The translations under genes were made by a program, and so were the position numbers. 64,000 bases of DNA from UBA1765 sp045629945 (GTDB lineage: Bacteria > Fibrobacterota > Fibrobacteria > Fibrobacterales > Fibrobacteraceae). A model generated the notes under the pieces. It saw nothing but the letters and a program-made list of their open reading frames with translations, made no database searches and was not told the DNA's origin. The stretch covers positions 1 to 64,000 of the forward strand of contig JAZQSE010000009.1 in the NCBI GenBank assembly GCA_045629945.1, given 5' to 3'. Positions 36,401-43,413 of the stretch are shown piece after piece. Numbering within the stretch: the stretch's first letter is position 1; each line of letters opens with the position of its first letter.

Positions 36401-37267
36401 TTGCTTTGCCAAAATCAGAAGCTTACTGTTGTAGAAAAAGCCGAAAAAGATTTTTATCAAGAATTGAAAAAAAGAATCCAAAAAAAGTTGCATCCAGAAA
36501 ATACAAATTTAGCTTTAGATAGAATTTCTCTTTTAGAAAATTGTGGAGCAAAAATAGCCAGTCAATCAAATCCAAGTGCTAAAGAAGAAATCGTTTCAGC
36601 ATTGATTGCTTCTGATTGGAATCCTTTACAAACAGAGCGTTTTAGTGGGCTAGAATTTGCAAAAGCAAATAGGATAAAAAGTTTTAAAGACCTTTCACCA
36701 GAATTACAATCAGAAGATTATGTTTTACGAGCAGGACTTTCTAGATTGTGTTATGAAAGCGCTTTACTTGGTGGAAAATATTTTACGGCATTATGGAATT
36801 ATTTACGGCAAGTGACAAAATCAATTCGACAAGGGCAAAAAATTTCTGCAGAAGTGAAACGCCTTGCTTTTGCTGTATTAAATGCAAATAGTGTCTATGA
36901 AATTTTATGTCTAGGTATAGAATTTGGTAAAGCTGAAGGTTTGTGGCAAAAAGAAATTTTAGAATTGGAAAATTCTTCGTCGAGTCCTGTTAAAAATTTG
37001 ACTGTAAAAGATTTACGAGAAGAATTCAGGCCTTTTTTGCAAAGTCGTTTGCTGCGAGAAGAAGATAGGCGTAAAGTTCGTGATATTCTTTTGGCACTAG
37101 AAAAAACAGAAATAGATTCTGAAGAATATATTGAACTCTATATAACGGCTAAAATTTTGCTTGAAAAATATTCAGCCAAGTCTATTCAGAAAGAAGATGC
37201 TATGGAAATAGAATCGATAGAACAGGCATCTCTTGAAAAATTGAAAAATCGATTTGGCAAAATTTAA
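33470..37267 (+). CDS. hrpA: ATP-dependent RNA helicase HrpA (DEAH box)
   Basis: 1265 residues. Helicase motifs: ADTGSGKSTQLPK (I), TQPRRLAA (Ia), DEAHERS (II), SATMD (III), TNIAETSLTIPG (V) and QRTGRAGR (VI), all within the first 350 residues. The ratchet/OB region and a long C-terminal half of HrpA type (DUF3418) follow. Length matches E. coli HrpA (about 1300). HrpA is linked to rescue of stalled ribosomes and mRNA processing. AT-rich composition is typical of the local backbone. The start overlaps the zinc-ribbon gene. Confidence 0.9.
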   Translation: MSPTLSKKCDYPDLPVVKRRQEFLELLKKHQVIIVQADTGSGKSTQLPKMLLESGLSLKGKIGVTQPRRLAALSIADRLREELKDETLVSSKIRFYEEGPGNAPLKVMTDGILLQEFRKDRLFTQYSAIMIDEAHERSLNIDILLGILKQVLKKRSDFRLVIASATMDSALFKDFFENSVLLEAEGRMFPVTVEYRDPFEGENSSKGDSGVLEDALEAILDLETRNRDNLLCFLPTERDIQDLGNLLQKELDDKFEILSLFGRMSPAEQKKVFRSTSKTRIVLATNIAETSLTIPGIAYVVDSGTARISRYNAQARIQGLPVEEISQASARQRTGRAGRVKPGVCIRLYSEKNFLERDAYTEPEIRRSNLANVVLQLRSLGISIDEFEFIQSPLRSAFRGAYRTLFELGALSSADANANVTPFGHEMSKLPMDVALSAVLLRSREKGVLQPAIIVCAALSLQDVRLIPQEETEKQKAREIHKQFGKYKSDFLLYIVIWNSFILELGEGSLNKLRKYCEKKYLHFLRCREWIDLYEQYCRLLNVGFQERVCPLDSFHRDNLHLSLLYGFLGGIAKRSQEKSSYQLVSGRETFIFPGSSLYGQNMEWLMSAEIRETSRVYLTKNAEIRPEWILIAGKLFCTKRYYAPTWNRERGFVDALEEILFRGMVVSRGKRIDYSKINPEECSEIFFREAVVNMDMLRPFPFMEHNEKVLETLASMEKRLRRFGLVPSEDWLVDFYISKTENVCSIKSLKEFILKNTDASLRLKESDFVQEISDFKMPSEKISDKLSFKNSSSKHSQKVKPELGGALETVRILDRILYGELVFDASRSCDGLTLKIPVEMLQEVTPAIFASEIERWRTWILESFFKELPREVSKKAKEIRDKIDDVFCEFLEKEKDISPVVALSKAIKQFGILKNESCLIYPEKEKHLNLHLSVMLSDGSTESIELSPEWGGYHYVQAFKHLLVKEILFLPFGKFYLLCQNQKLTVVEKAEKDFYQELKKRIQKKLHPENTNLALDRISLLENCGAKIASQSNPSAKEEIVSALIASDWNPLQTERFSGLEFAKANRIKSFKDLSPELQSEDYVLRAGLSRLCYESALLGGKYFTALWNYLRQVTKSIRQGQKISAEVKRLAFAVLNANSVYEILCLGIEFGKAEGLWQKEILELENSSSSPVKNLTVKDLREEFRPFLQSRLLREEDRRKVRDILLALEKTEIDSEEYIELYITAKILLEKYSAKSIQKEDAMEIESIEQASLEKLKNRFGKI

Positions 37268-37376
37268 GGTTTTCTTTTAAAAAGTATCGGGATTTTGGGT
37301 AAAATTAAACATTCTTGGGCTGTTTTCTTAATAGCATAGAAGTCCTTGAATCTTGATTTTTCTAAATTAGAATCCG

Positions 37377-38174
37377 ATGAAAAAAATGTTGTTTTTAGTG
37401 CTCATTTCGTTTTTTTGGGGTTGCGAATTCCTCGAAGAAAAAGGAAATGTTCTTGTACAAGTGGGTGAATCTCGCTTGACTCTACAAAAAATACAGGAAA
37501 AGCTTCCTGGTTGGGATTCATTGTCTGCCGAACAACAAGCTGAATTTTTGAAAACTTGGGTAGATGAAGAATTACTCTACCAAGCCGCTCTCCAACAAAA
37601 ATTAGATAAACGTCAGGATGTTGCTTCTACAATTGAAAGGGCAAAACGAAAAATAGTCATTGATTATCTTGTGAACGAATTAACGGATTCCATAACTCTT
37701 TCTGAAAAAGAAGTAGAACAGTTTTACGAAGAAAATGCGGATAAATTTCTTTATGGGAAACATTTGTATTCTTTAGCGATACTTTCTTACCCTAGTTGGA
37801 ATTTAGGGGATTTGTATTTCCGTGGTAAAAAAGATGTTGTTTTTGAAACAGTTCCTTCTTCGGATTATCGGGTGAAAAAAATCGAAAATTTTGAAAATGT
37901 GGAAGAATCTCCGGATACTTGTCTCGTTAAAGATTTACGCACACTTAAGGTGGGAACTTTATCTGGATTCAAAGTTTGTGGAAATGCTTTGAAAAGTATG
38001 GTGGTTTATCATCATCAGGATTCTGCAAACGTAAAACCTTATAGCGAAGTCTCAAAAGAAGCAGCTGTTTTGCTTCGTTTAGAAAAGCGCAAGGAATTAA
38101 TGAAAAAATTCCGTGCAGAGCAAAAAAAGAAAATAGCTGTTTTTGCTGATTGGAATCCGTCGGCAGAAAAATGA
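37377..38174 (+). CDS. Lipoprotein with SurA/PpiC-like chaperone domain
   Basis: 265 residues. The signal peptide ends in FWGC (lipobox Cys16). A SurA-N-like helical region (LQKIQEKLPGWDSL, AEFLKTWVDEELLYQAA) is followed by a degenerate parvulin-like segment (EKEVEQFYEENADKF). It is predicted to sit on the outer or inner membrane facing the periplasm and help fold exported proteins. Active-site parvulin residues are not evident, so chaperone rather than isomerase activity is likelier. The next gene starts 7 bp later and encodes a related two-domain protein, so they form an operon. Confidence 0.75.
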   Translation: MKKMLFLVLISFFWGCEFLEEKGNVLVQVGESRLTLQKIQEKLPGWDSLSAEQQAEFLKTWVDEELLYQAALQQKLDKRQDVASTIERAKRKIVIDYLVNELTDSITLSEKEVEQFYEENADKFLYGKHLYSLAILSYPSWNLGDLYFRGKKDVVFETVPSSDYRVKKIENFENVEESPDTCLVKDLRTLKVGTLSGFKVCGNALKSMVVYHHQDSANVKPYSEVSKEAAVLLRLEKRKELMKKFRAEQKKKIAVFADWNPSAEK

Positions 38175-38181
38175 GGAATTT

Positions 38182-39465
38182 ATGAAATTATTTAAAATAA
38201 TTGGTTGTGTTTTTGTTTTCGTTTCTTTAGGTGTCAGCGCTCCTGAACTGATGGAAGCTGTGGCGGCAGTTGTGGACGGAAAGCCTATTATGCGTTCAGA
38301 ACTTCTAGAAAATTTTTATCGCTATCAATCCATGCCAGAATCTGCTGGGAAAAGTGAAGCGGAATTAAAAAAAGAAGTTCTTGATAAATTGATAGACGAT
38401 AAGGTTCTTTTAAGTCGAATTGACAGAGATTCTATTAAAATTTCTGAATCAGAAGTGGATCAACGAGTAACAACGCACTTAACAAATTTAGCTGCAAGTC
38501 AGCACATTGATTTAGGTACGCTTGAAAGGGCTATTAGAGCACAACTTGGTTTAAGTATGGCTCAGTACAGAGACCAACTGGCAAAACAAATTCGGGAACA
38601 CCTTTACATTACAAGAATCAGACAACTTCATGTGGGGGCATTAAACCCGACAAACAAAGAAGTTATAGAATTTTTCAATACTTATAAAGATTCTTTACCT
38701 CGTCAGTATAATTGTATTTTAGTAAGCCATATACAGTTAGATGTTAGCCCCAATAAAGCAACAATAGATTCTGTAAAGGCAATTGCAGAAGCTTTGATTG
38801 ATAGCTTGGATCATGGCATGAATTGGGAAGTGTTGACAAAAAGACATTCTCAAGATTCAACAGCAGATAAAGGTGGTGATTTAGGTTATATTCGTAAAGG
38901 CCTTCTAGACCCTGAATATGAACGGGCTACAGCTCGTTTAAATAATGGGCAACATTCTGAAAGTCCTGTTAAAACAAGTTTAGGCTGGCATATTATAAAA
39001 GTGATTGGTCGTAGAGAAGACGGAGTGCGTACAGCTCATATCTTGCTTCGTACTATTCCAACAGCAGCTGATTCAGCCAAAGTCTTGGCACAAGCCGATT
39101 CTCTTTCAAAAGTGGCTAATACAAAAGAATTGTTTGCCGCTTCGGCCAAAAAATTCAGTCAGGATAAAAGTTCCAATCATTTAGGCGGACGTTTAGGTTG
39201 GTTCCAGCGTAATGAACTTGATTCTGCTTATATTGCTCCTGTTTCTCGTTTACAGGCAGGGGAAAATTCAGAACCTATTTTGATTGAAAACGCTTATCAT
39301 GTTTTCCGTTTAGATGATGAACGTCAAGTACGAGAACTTTCTTTAGAAGATGATTATGAAAAAATACGTTCCTTTGCAGCGAATCGCAAAGAAACCGAAA
39401 AATTAAATGAACTTGTAAAAAAATGGCGAGAAGAAGTTTTAATTGAAATTCGGATGACAGAATGA
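38182..39465 (+). CDS. surA: SurA-like periplasmic peptidyl-prolyl isomerase/chaperone
   Basis: 427 residues. Signal peptide (IIGCVFVFVSLGVSA), SurA N-terminal chaperone domain (AVVDGKPIMRSELLENF), and two parvulin domains: the first around SQDSTADKGGDLGYIRKG, the second around HILLRTIPT and FSQDKSSNHLGGRLGWF. It assists outer-membrane protein assembly. The start is ATG 38182 with TGAGGAATTT before it. It overlaps the methyltransferase start by 4 nt (ATGA). Confidence 0.88.
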   Translation: MKLFKIIGCVFVFVSLGVSAPELMEAVAAVVDGKPIMRSELLENFYRYQSMPESAGKSEAELKKEVLDKLIDDKVLLSRIDRDSIKISESEVDQRVTTHLTNLAASQHIDLGTLERAIRAQLGLSMAQYRDQLAKQIREHLYITRIRQLHVGALNPTNKEVIEFFNTYKDSLPRQYNCILVSHIQLDVSPNKATIDSVKAIAEALIDSLDHGMNWEVLTKRHSQDSTADKGGDLGYIRKGLLDPEYERATARLNNGQHSESPVKTSLGWHIIKVIGRREDGVRTAHILLRTIPTAADSAKVLAQADSLSKVANTKELFAASAKKFSQDKSSNHLGGRLGWFQRNELDSAYIAPVSRLQAGENSEPILIENAYHVFRLDDERQVRELSLEDDYEKIRSFAANRKETEKLNELVKKWREEVLIEIRMTE

Positions 39466-40205
39466 CTTTACCTTATGCCCTTTTAGCGCCTTATTATCGA
39501 AGTGTTATGGAACACGTCGATTACAAGCGTTGGGGAACGTATCTTGAAAAACTTTTAAAACTTCATAACCGTTTTCCCAAAACCATGCTTGAAGTCGGCG
39601 CAGGCGCTGGTTTGCTTTCCCCACATTTTTCACCCAAGTCATTGGAGTTTCGGGTTACAACAGATATCTGTTATGAAATGATTTCTCAGGCAGATAAAAA
39701 ATCTGCTGGTTTTCTCGCCGTTGCTGATGCTACAGCACTCCCTTTTCAAGGGCCGTTTGATTTGATTTTAATGACGTATGACGCGGTCAATTATTTAACA
39801 AAACCGCAAATTCAAAAATTCTTTAAAAGCGTTCGTTCCTTACTTTCTCCTAAAGGTGTTTTTATCTTTGATGCGGCTACAGAATTTAATAGTGAAAATT
39901 ATTTTGATGACTTGTGGGATGCTTCAGAAATAGACGATACTTTTATTGCCCGCCATAGCCTATATGATTTTAAACGCCGTGAACAAAAAAACATTTTTGA
40001 TTTTTTTGCTTTACAAAAAGATGGTTCATATCAAAGGACTCACGAAGAACACACGCAATACATTTATCCGTTAGAAGATTTCTATCGTTTTATTAAGAAA
40101 GCCGGTTTGAATGTGGAAGCGGTATATTCGGAATTTTCTTTTTCTACAGATTTAGATTCGGCAAGCCGTTTGCAATTTGTTGTTTCAGCGGAGGCGTTTT
40201 TATGA
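39462..40205 (+). CDS. Class I SAM-dependent methyltransferase
   Basis: 247 residues. Motif I is MLEVGAGAGLLSPHF (about 42-56); motif II/III residues DICYEM and ADATALPF follow, then FDLILMTYDAVNYL. This is the typical small-molecule methyltransferase fold of the UbiE/MenG-like group; the substrate cannot be read from sequence. It overlaps both neighbours by 4 nt, within the chain surA, methyltransferase, ftsE-like, Cys-repeat protein. Confidence 0.8.
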   Translation: MTLPYALLAPYYRSVMEHVDYKRWGTYLEKLLKLHNRFPKTMLEVGAGAGLLSPHFSPKSLEFRVTTDICYEMISQADKKSAGFLAVADATALPFQGPFDLILMTYDAVNYLTKPQIQKFFKSVRSLLSPKGVFIFDAATEFNSENYFDDLWDASEIDDTFIARHSLYDFKRREQKNIFDFFALQKDGSYQRTHEEHTQYIYPLEDFYRFIKKAGLNVEAVYSEFSFSTDLDSASRLQFVVSAEAFL

Positions 40206-40888
40206 TTCATTTTTCTCATGTAACGAAAACGTATGAAGAATCTTGGAAAGCTCTTCGTGATGTAACGCTTCGTATTCGTAAGGGAGAATTTGTTTTTTTA
40301 ACAGGTCATTCGGGCGCTGGTAAATCCACGCTTTTAAAAATGATTTATATGGATGAACGACCAGATAATGTGCGCGGTGGGCAAGTTATGGTTCGTTTGG
40401 GTGATTCTGTTTATGATAGTAAAACATCTCCGGATAATAGCATACAGGGATTTCGCCGTAAAATGGGAGTTGTTTTTCAGGATTTTAAATTGTTGCCAGA
40501 TAGAAATGTCTTTGAAAACGTTGCCTTTGCTTTACGCATTGTAGGTAAAAAACCAAAAGAAATAAATGCAGCAGTTTTTGAAGCATTAGCTCTTGTAGGA
40601 ATCAGCCAGAAGCGTTTTGCTATGCCTTACACACTTTCTGGTGGTGAACAACAACGAGTGGCGATTGCAAGAGCAATGGTTCACAATCCTTATTTATTGA
40701 TTGCAGATGAACCAACGGGAAATTTGGACCCGAAAAATGCCGAAGAAGTCTTTGCCATCTTTAAAGAAATTAATGCGCGGGGGACAACAGTAGTGATGGC
40801 AACTCATAACCCTGATTTTTATTTAAATAGCCCATTTCGTCGCTTAGAACTTAAACAAGGCGAACTTTTAAACAAGGAAATTCTCTAA
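40202..40888 (+). CDS. ftsE: FtsE-type ABC transporter ATP-binding protein
   Basis: 228 residues. Walker A GHSGAGKST (about 35-43), the Q-loop and following VFQDFKLLPDRNVFENVAFA stretch that is nearly diagnostic of FtsE, signature LSGGEQQRVAIARA, Walker B LLIADEPTGNLDP and the H-loop His in MATHNP. FtsE works with the membrane protein FtsX to activate cell-wall hydrolases during division. FtsX normally follows directly but is absent here. A Cys-repeat protein with a one-nucleotide overlap takes its place. LolD-like function is an alternative. Confidence 0.8.
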   Translation: MIHFSHVTKTYEESWKALRDVTLRIRKGEFVFLTGHSGAGKSTLLKMIYMDERPDNVRGGQVMVRLGDSVYDSKTSPDNSIQGFRRKMGVVFQDFKLLPDRNVFENVAFALRIVGKKPKEINAAVFEALALVGISQKRFAMPYTLSGGEQQRVAIARAMVHNPYLLIADEPTGNLDPKNAEEVFAIFKEINARGTTVVMATHNPDFYLNSPFRRLELKQGELLNKEIL

Positions 40889-41535
40889 TGCAAGCATTGC
40901 TATTTATTTTAACGGCAGCGCTTAGCCCTGCGATGGAGAATATGTTTCTCAATCAATGTGTGATGGCAACAAATGATAAACAAGCCTGTTCTTGTGCTAT
41001 AACTCAGTTGAATGGAAAGTATAATGAAAAAACTTTTTTAGCCTTGCAAATGGGAACTCTTTCAGAAAAAGAAGAACAAGAAATTCTTCAAGATCTTTTT
41101 TTAACAGCGTCAGATTGTTTTGTACAAAAAGAATGTGCAAGTGAAATTTCTTTTATTGTAGGTGAACAAGAAGCTAATAAAATTTGTCATTGTGCTGTGT
41201 CGAAAATAAAAAAAATGGAAAAAGCAGAACAAGCAGCCTTTTTATCTCTTGAAGGTAATTTTATCGCTGAAAATGAAAAGAAATTTGAAGAAATTGTGAT
41301 GCGTGAAATCTACCCGTGTTTGCCAAAAAAGCTTACGGCTGTTATGCGGGAAAATCTGATTAATGAATGTGCAAAAGAAACAACGCATAGAGATGGGAAA
41401 AAAATCTGTGCTTGTATAACAGATGAAATCTTTAAAAAGTATTCTTTAACAGAATTTTTTAGGGACACATTCGGCAATTCGCCATCATTAGATGAATTAA
41501 TGGTAAAATCAACTGAAAAATGTTTGCAGAAATAA
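40888..41535 (+). CDS. Secreted protein with three Cys-rich repeats
   Basis: 215 residues. The hydrophobic N-terminus (ALLFILTAALSPA) is probably a signal peptide. Three repeats share a Cys followed at 11-19 residues by CxC: QCVMATNDKQACSCA, ECASEISF...ICHCA and ECAKETTHRDGKKICACI, each followed by a short helix. Extra Cys residues (DC, PC, KC) lie between or after. The spacing suggests disulfide-stabilised periplasmic modules. The family is not known to me. It is the last of the overlapping gene chain begun at 37377. Confidence 0.65.
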   Translation: MQALLFILTAALSPAMENMFLNQCVMATNDKQACSCAITQLNGKYNEKTFLALQMGTLSEKEEQEILQDLFLTASDCFVQKECASEISFIVGEQEANKICHCAVSKIKKMEKAEQAAFLSLEGNFIAENEKKFEEIVMREIYPCLPKKLTAVMRENLINECAKETTHRDGKKICACITDEIFKKYSLTEFFRDTFGNSPSLDELMVKSTEKCLQK

Positions 41536-41569
41536 GTTTGTTTTTTAATAAAAAATCTAATTTAAGCCT

Positions 41570-42418
41570 ATGCAGTCAAAGTGGACAACCGTAATCCAGC
41601 CAAAGAATAGTTTATTACATATAGATTTCCGTGAATTGTGGCAATACCGGGATTTATATCGTATGCTTGTAAAACGCGATATTGTGGTTTGGTATAAGCA
41701 AACGATTTTTGGCCCATTGTGGTTTTTCATTCAGCCTATTTTGACAACAATCATGTTTATGGTTGTTTTTGGTGGAATCGCAAAAATTGGAACTGATGGA
41801 ATCCCACAGCCTTTATTTTACCTTGCAGGAATTTGCCTTTGGAATTATTTTGCAGAAAGTTTAAACCAAACATCAAATACATTTATTCAGAATTCAGCCC
41901 TTTTTGGAAAAGTTTATTTCCCGCGTTTGGTAGTTCCTTTTGCAACGGTCACCAGTAATTTAGTTCGTTTAGGGATACAACTTCTATTATTTGTTTTTGT
42001 TTATCTCTATTTTGCATTTTTTACAGAAGCTACAGTAACTCCGAATCTTTATATTTGTTTAGTCCCTTTGCTTATTTTGCTTTTATCTGGGTTAGCTTTA
42101 GGGTTTGGCGTTCTCTTTTCTTCACTTACAACAAAATATCGAGATTTAACTTTTTTGCTTAGCTTTATTGTGCAACTTTGGATGTACGCAACGCCAGTGA
42201 TTTATCCATTGAGTACAATTGAAAACCCGACATTAAAAACATTGATGCTTTTAAATCCGATGACTGCGATTTTAGAAACTTTTAAGTACGCTGTGTTAGG
42301 GGTTGGTCAATTTCGCTTTGAATACCTGACCTATAGTGCACTTTTTACACTTTTTATTATGGCTATTGGGATTGTAGTCTTTAATAAAGTGCAGCGGACT
42401 TTTATGGATACCGTTTAG
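41570..42418 (+). CDS. ABC-2 type polysaccharide/O-antigen export permease
   Basis: 282 residues with six predicted membrane helices. The cytoplasmic N-terminus DLYRMLVKRDIVVWYKQTIF, followed by GPLWFFIQP, is the hallmark of Wzm/TagG-type exporters, as is the later YRDLTFLLSF with ATPVIYP. Such permeases pair with an ATPase (Wzt/TagH) to move undecaprenyl-linked glycans across the inner membrane. That ATPase is not adjacent, and the next genes are unrelated, so its partner must be elsewhere. A terminator follows. Confidence 0.85.
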   Translation: MQSKWTTVIQPKNSLLHIDFRELWQYRDLYRMLVKRDIVVWYKQTIFGPLWFFIQPILTTIMFMVVFGGIAKIGTDGIPQPLFYLAGICLWNYFAESLNQTSNTFIQNSALFGKVYFPRLVVPFATVTSNLVRLGIQLLLFVFVYLYFAFFTEATVTPNLYICLVPLLILLLSGLALGFGVLFSSLTTKYRDLTFLLSFIVQLWMYATPVIYPLSTIENPTLKTLMLLNPMTAILETFKYAVLGVGQFRFEYLTYSALFTLFIMAIGIVVFNKVQRTFMDTV

Positions 42419-42427
42419 CCTGTAGTT

Positions 42428-42460
42428 AATCCTTTTTATATACAGAAAGGATTTTTTTTA
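42428..42460 (+). terminator. Terminator after the export permease
   Basis: AATCCTTT/AAAGGATT stem with a 10-nt loop, then seven T in total. Confidence 0.75.
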
Positions 42461-42473
42461 TAGGAGATTGGTT

Positions 42474-43226
42474 ATGAAAAAGATAATGTTATTTGTTTTT
42501 CTCTTAATGATAAATACGATGGCAGCAACATGTGAACTTACGTGGCCTATTGATATTTTTTTTAAAGACAGTACAATTTGGCGAGATAAATATGCCTTCG
42601 CATCAGGATCTGTATATGTTACTGAAGATGGTTACAATTGTGAAAAAAAAGAATTCGAAAAAGCTTTCCTTGATTCAAATATTTATTTATCTAGATATTC
42701 TAGTGTTAAGGGCCTTCCTGGGTGGAAAAGAATCAATATAACACAAAATGAAAAATCAGAACATAAAATAGGAGATGTTTTTAGAGATGAATTTCTTCAT
42801 TGGCAAAAGTGTGGAATGCTTAAGATGAGCTATGAAGAAGCAGATTCATTAATTGCTCCATTAGTAAGTGTTTTGAATCATTGGGATGAAAATGAACCTT
42901 ATGGGAGATTTAGCATGTCGCAAGTTGAAGCTTCGAATGTAGGAGTTCCGTATTGTCATCCAGATGAAATTGTAAAATGGGCTAATGAGGATTGTAAAGC
43001 AGAAGCACCTCCGCAATCTAATAAATCTATTGCCATAAATAATGCTAAACTCGTTGTTGAAAATAGCGTTGTTCATGTCCCGCAAATTTTACAAGGTGAA
43101 AAGTATTTTATTTTCGATATGAATGGAAGAATCCTTCAAAAAGGTTTCGCAGAAAAAATGATTCGCATAGAGCATAGCCCTTCCATTTTAAAACTCGGAA
43201 GCGATACACCACTTTTTCTGAAATAA
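42474..43226 (+). CDS. Secreted hypothetical protein with C-terminal sorting-like domain
   Basis: 250 residues. The signal peptide is MKKIMLFVFLLMINTMAA. A middle region of unknown fold has several Cys. A C-terminal segment (about 190-250: AKLVVENSVVHVPQ, YFIFDMNGRILQKG) resembles the terminal domains of the proteins at 15692 and 58843. ATG 42474 with TAGGAGAT before it is better than the TTG two codons upstream. No family recognised for the main part; it is probably exported to the surface. Confidence 0.65.
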   Translation: MKKIMLFVFLLMINTMAATCELTWPIDIFFKDSTIWRDKYAFASGSVYVTEDGYNCEKKEFEKAFLDSNIYLSRYSSVKGLPGWKRINITQNEKSEHKIGDVFRDEFLHWQKCGMLKMSYEEADSLIAPLVSVLNHWDENEPYGRFSMSQVEASNVGVPYCHPDEIVKWANEDCKAEAPPQSNKSIAINNAKLVVENSVVHVPQILQGEKYFIFDMNGRILQKGFAEKMIRIEHSPSILKLGSDTPLFLK

Positions 43227-43413
43227 AAATTAGCGAAGAATCCGTTAAATTTGGGCGAATCATTTTTAACGATTTTAGCAAAAAAAAGCAGAATTTCTCA
43301 AGAAATCGCAAATTTTTACTTGGTTCTTTGTGTACACGACAAATGAAGAAAAAAAAGTCCTTTTCTAATAAAAATCATTTATTTTTAAAAAGAATCAGTT
43401 TCTGAGGTTCTTT

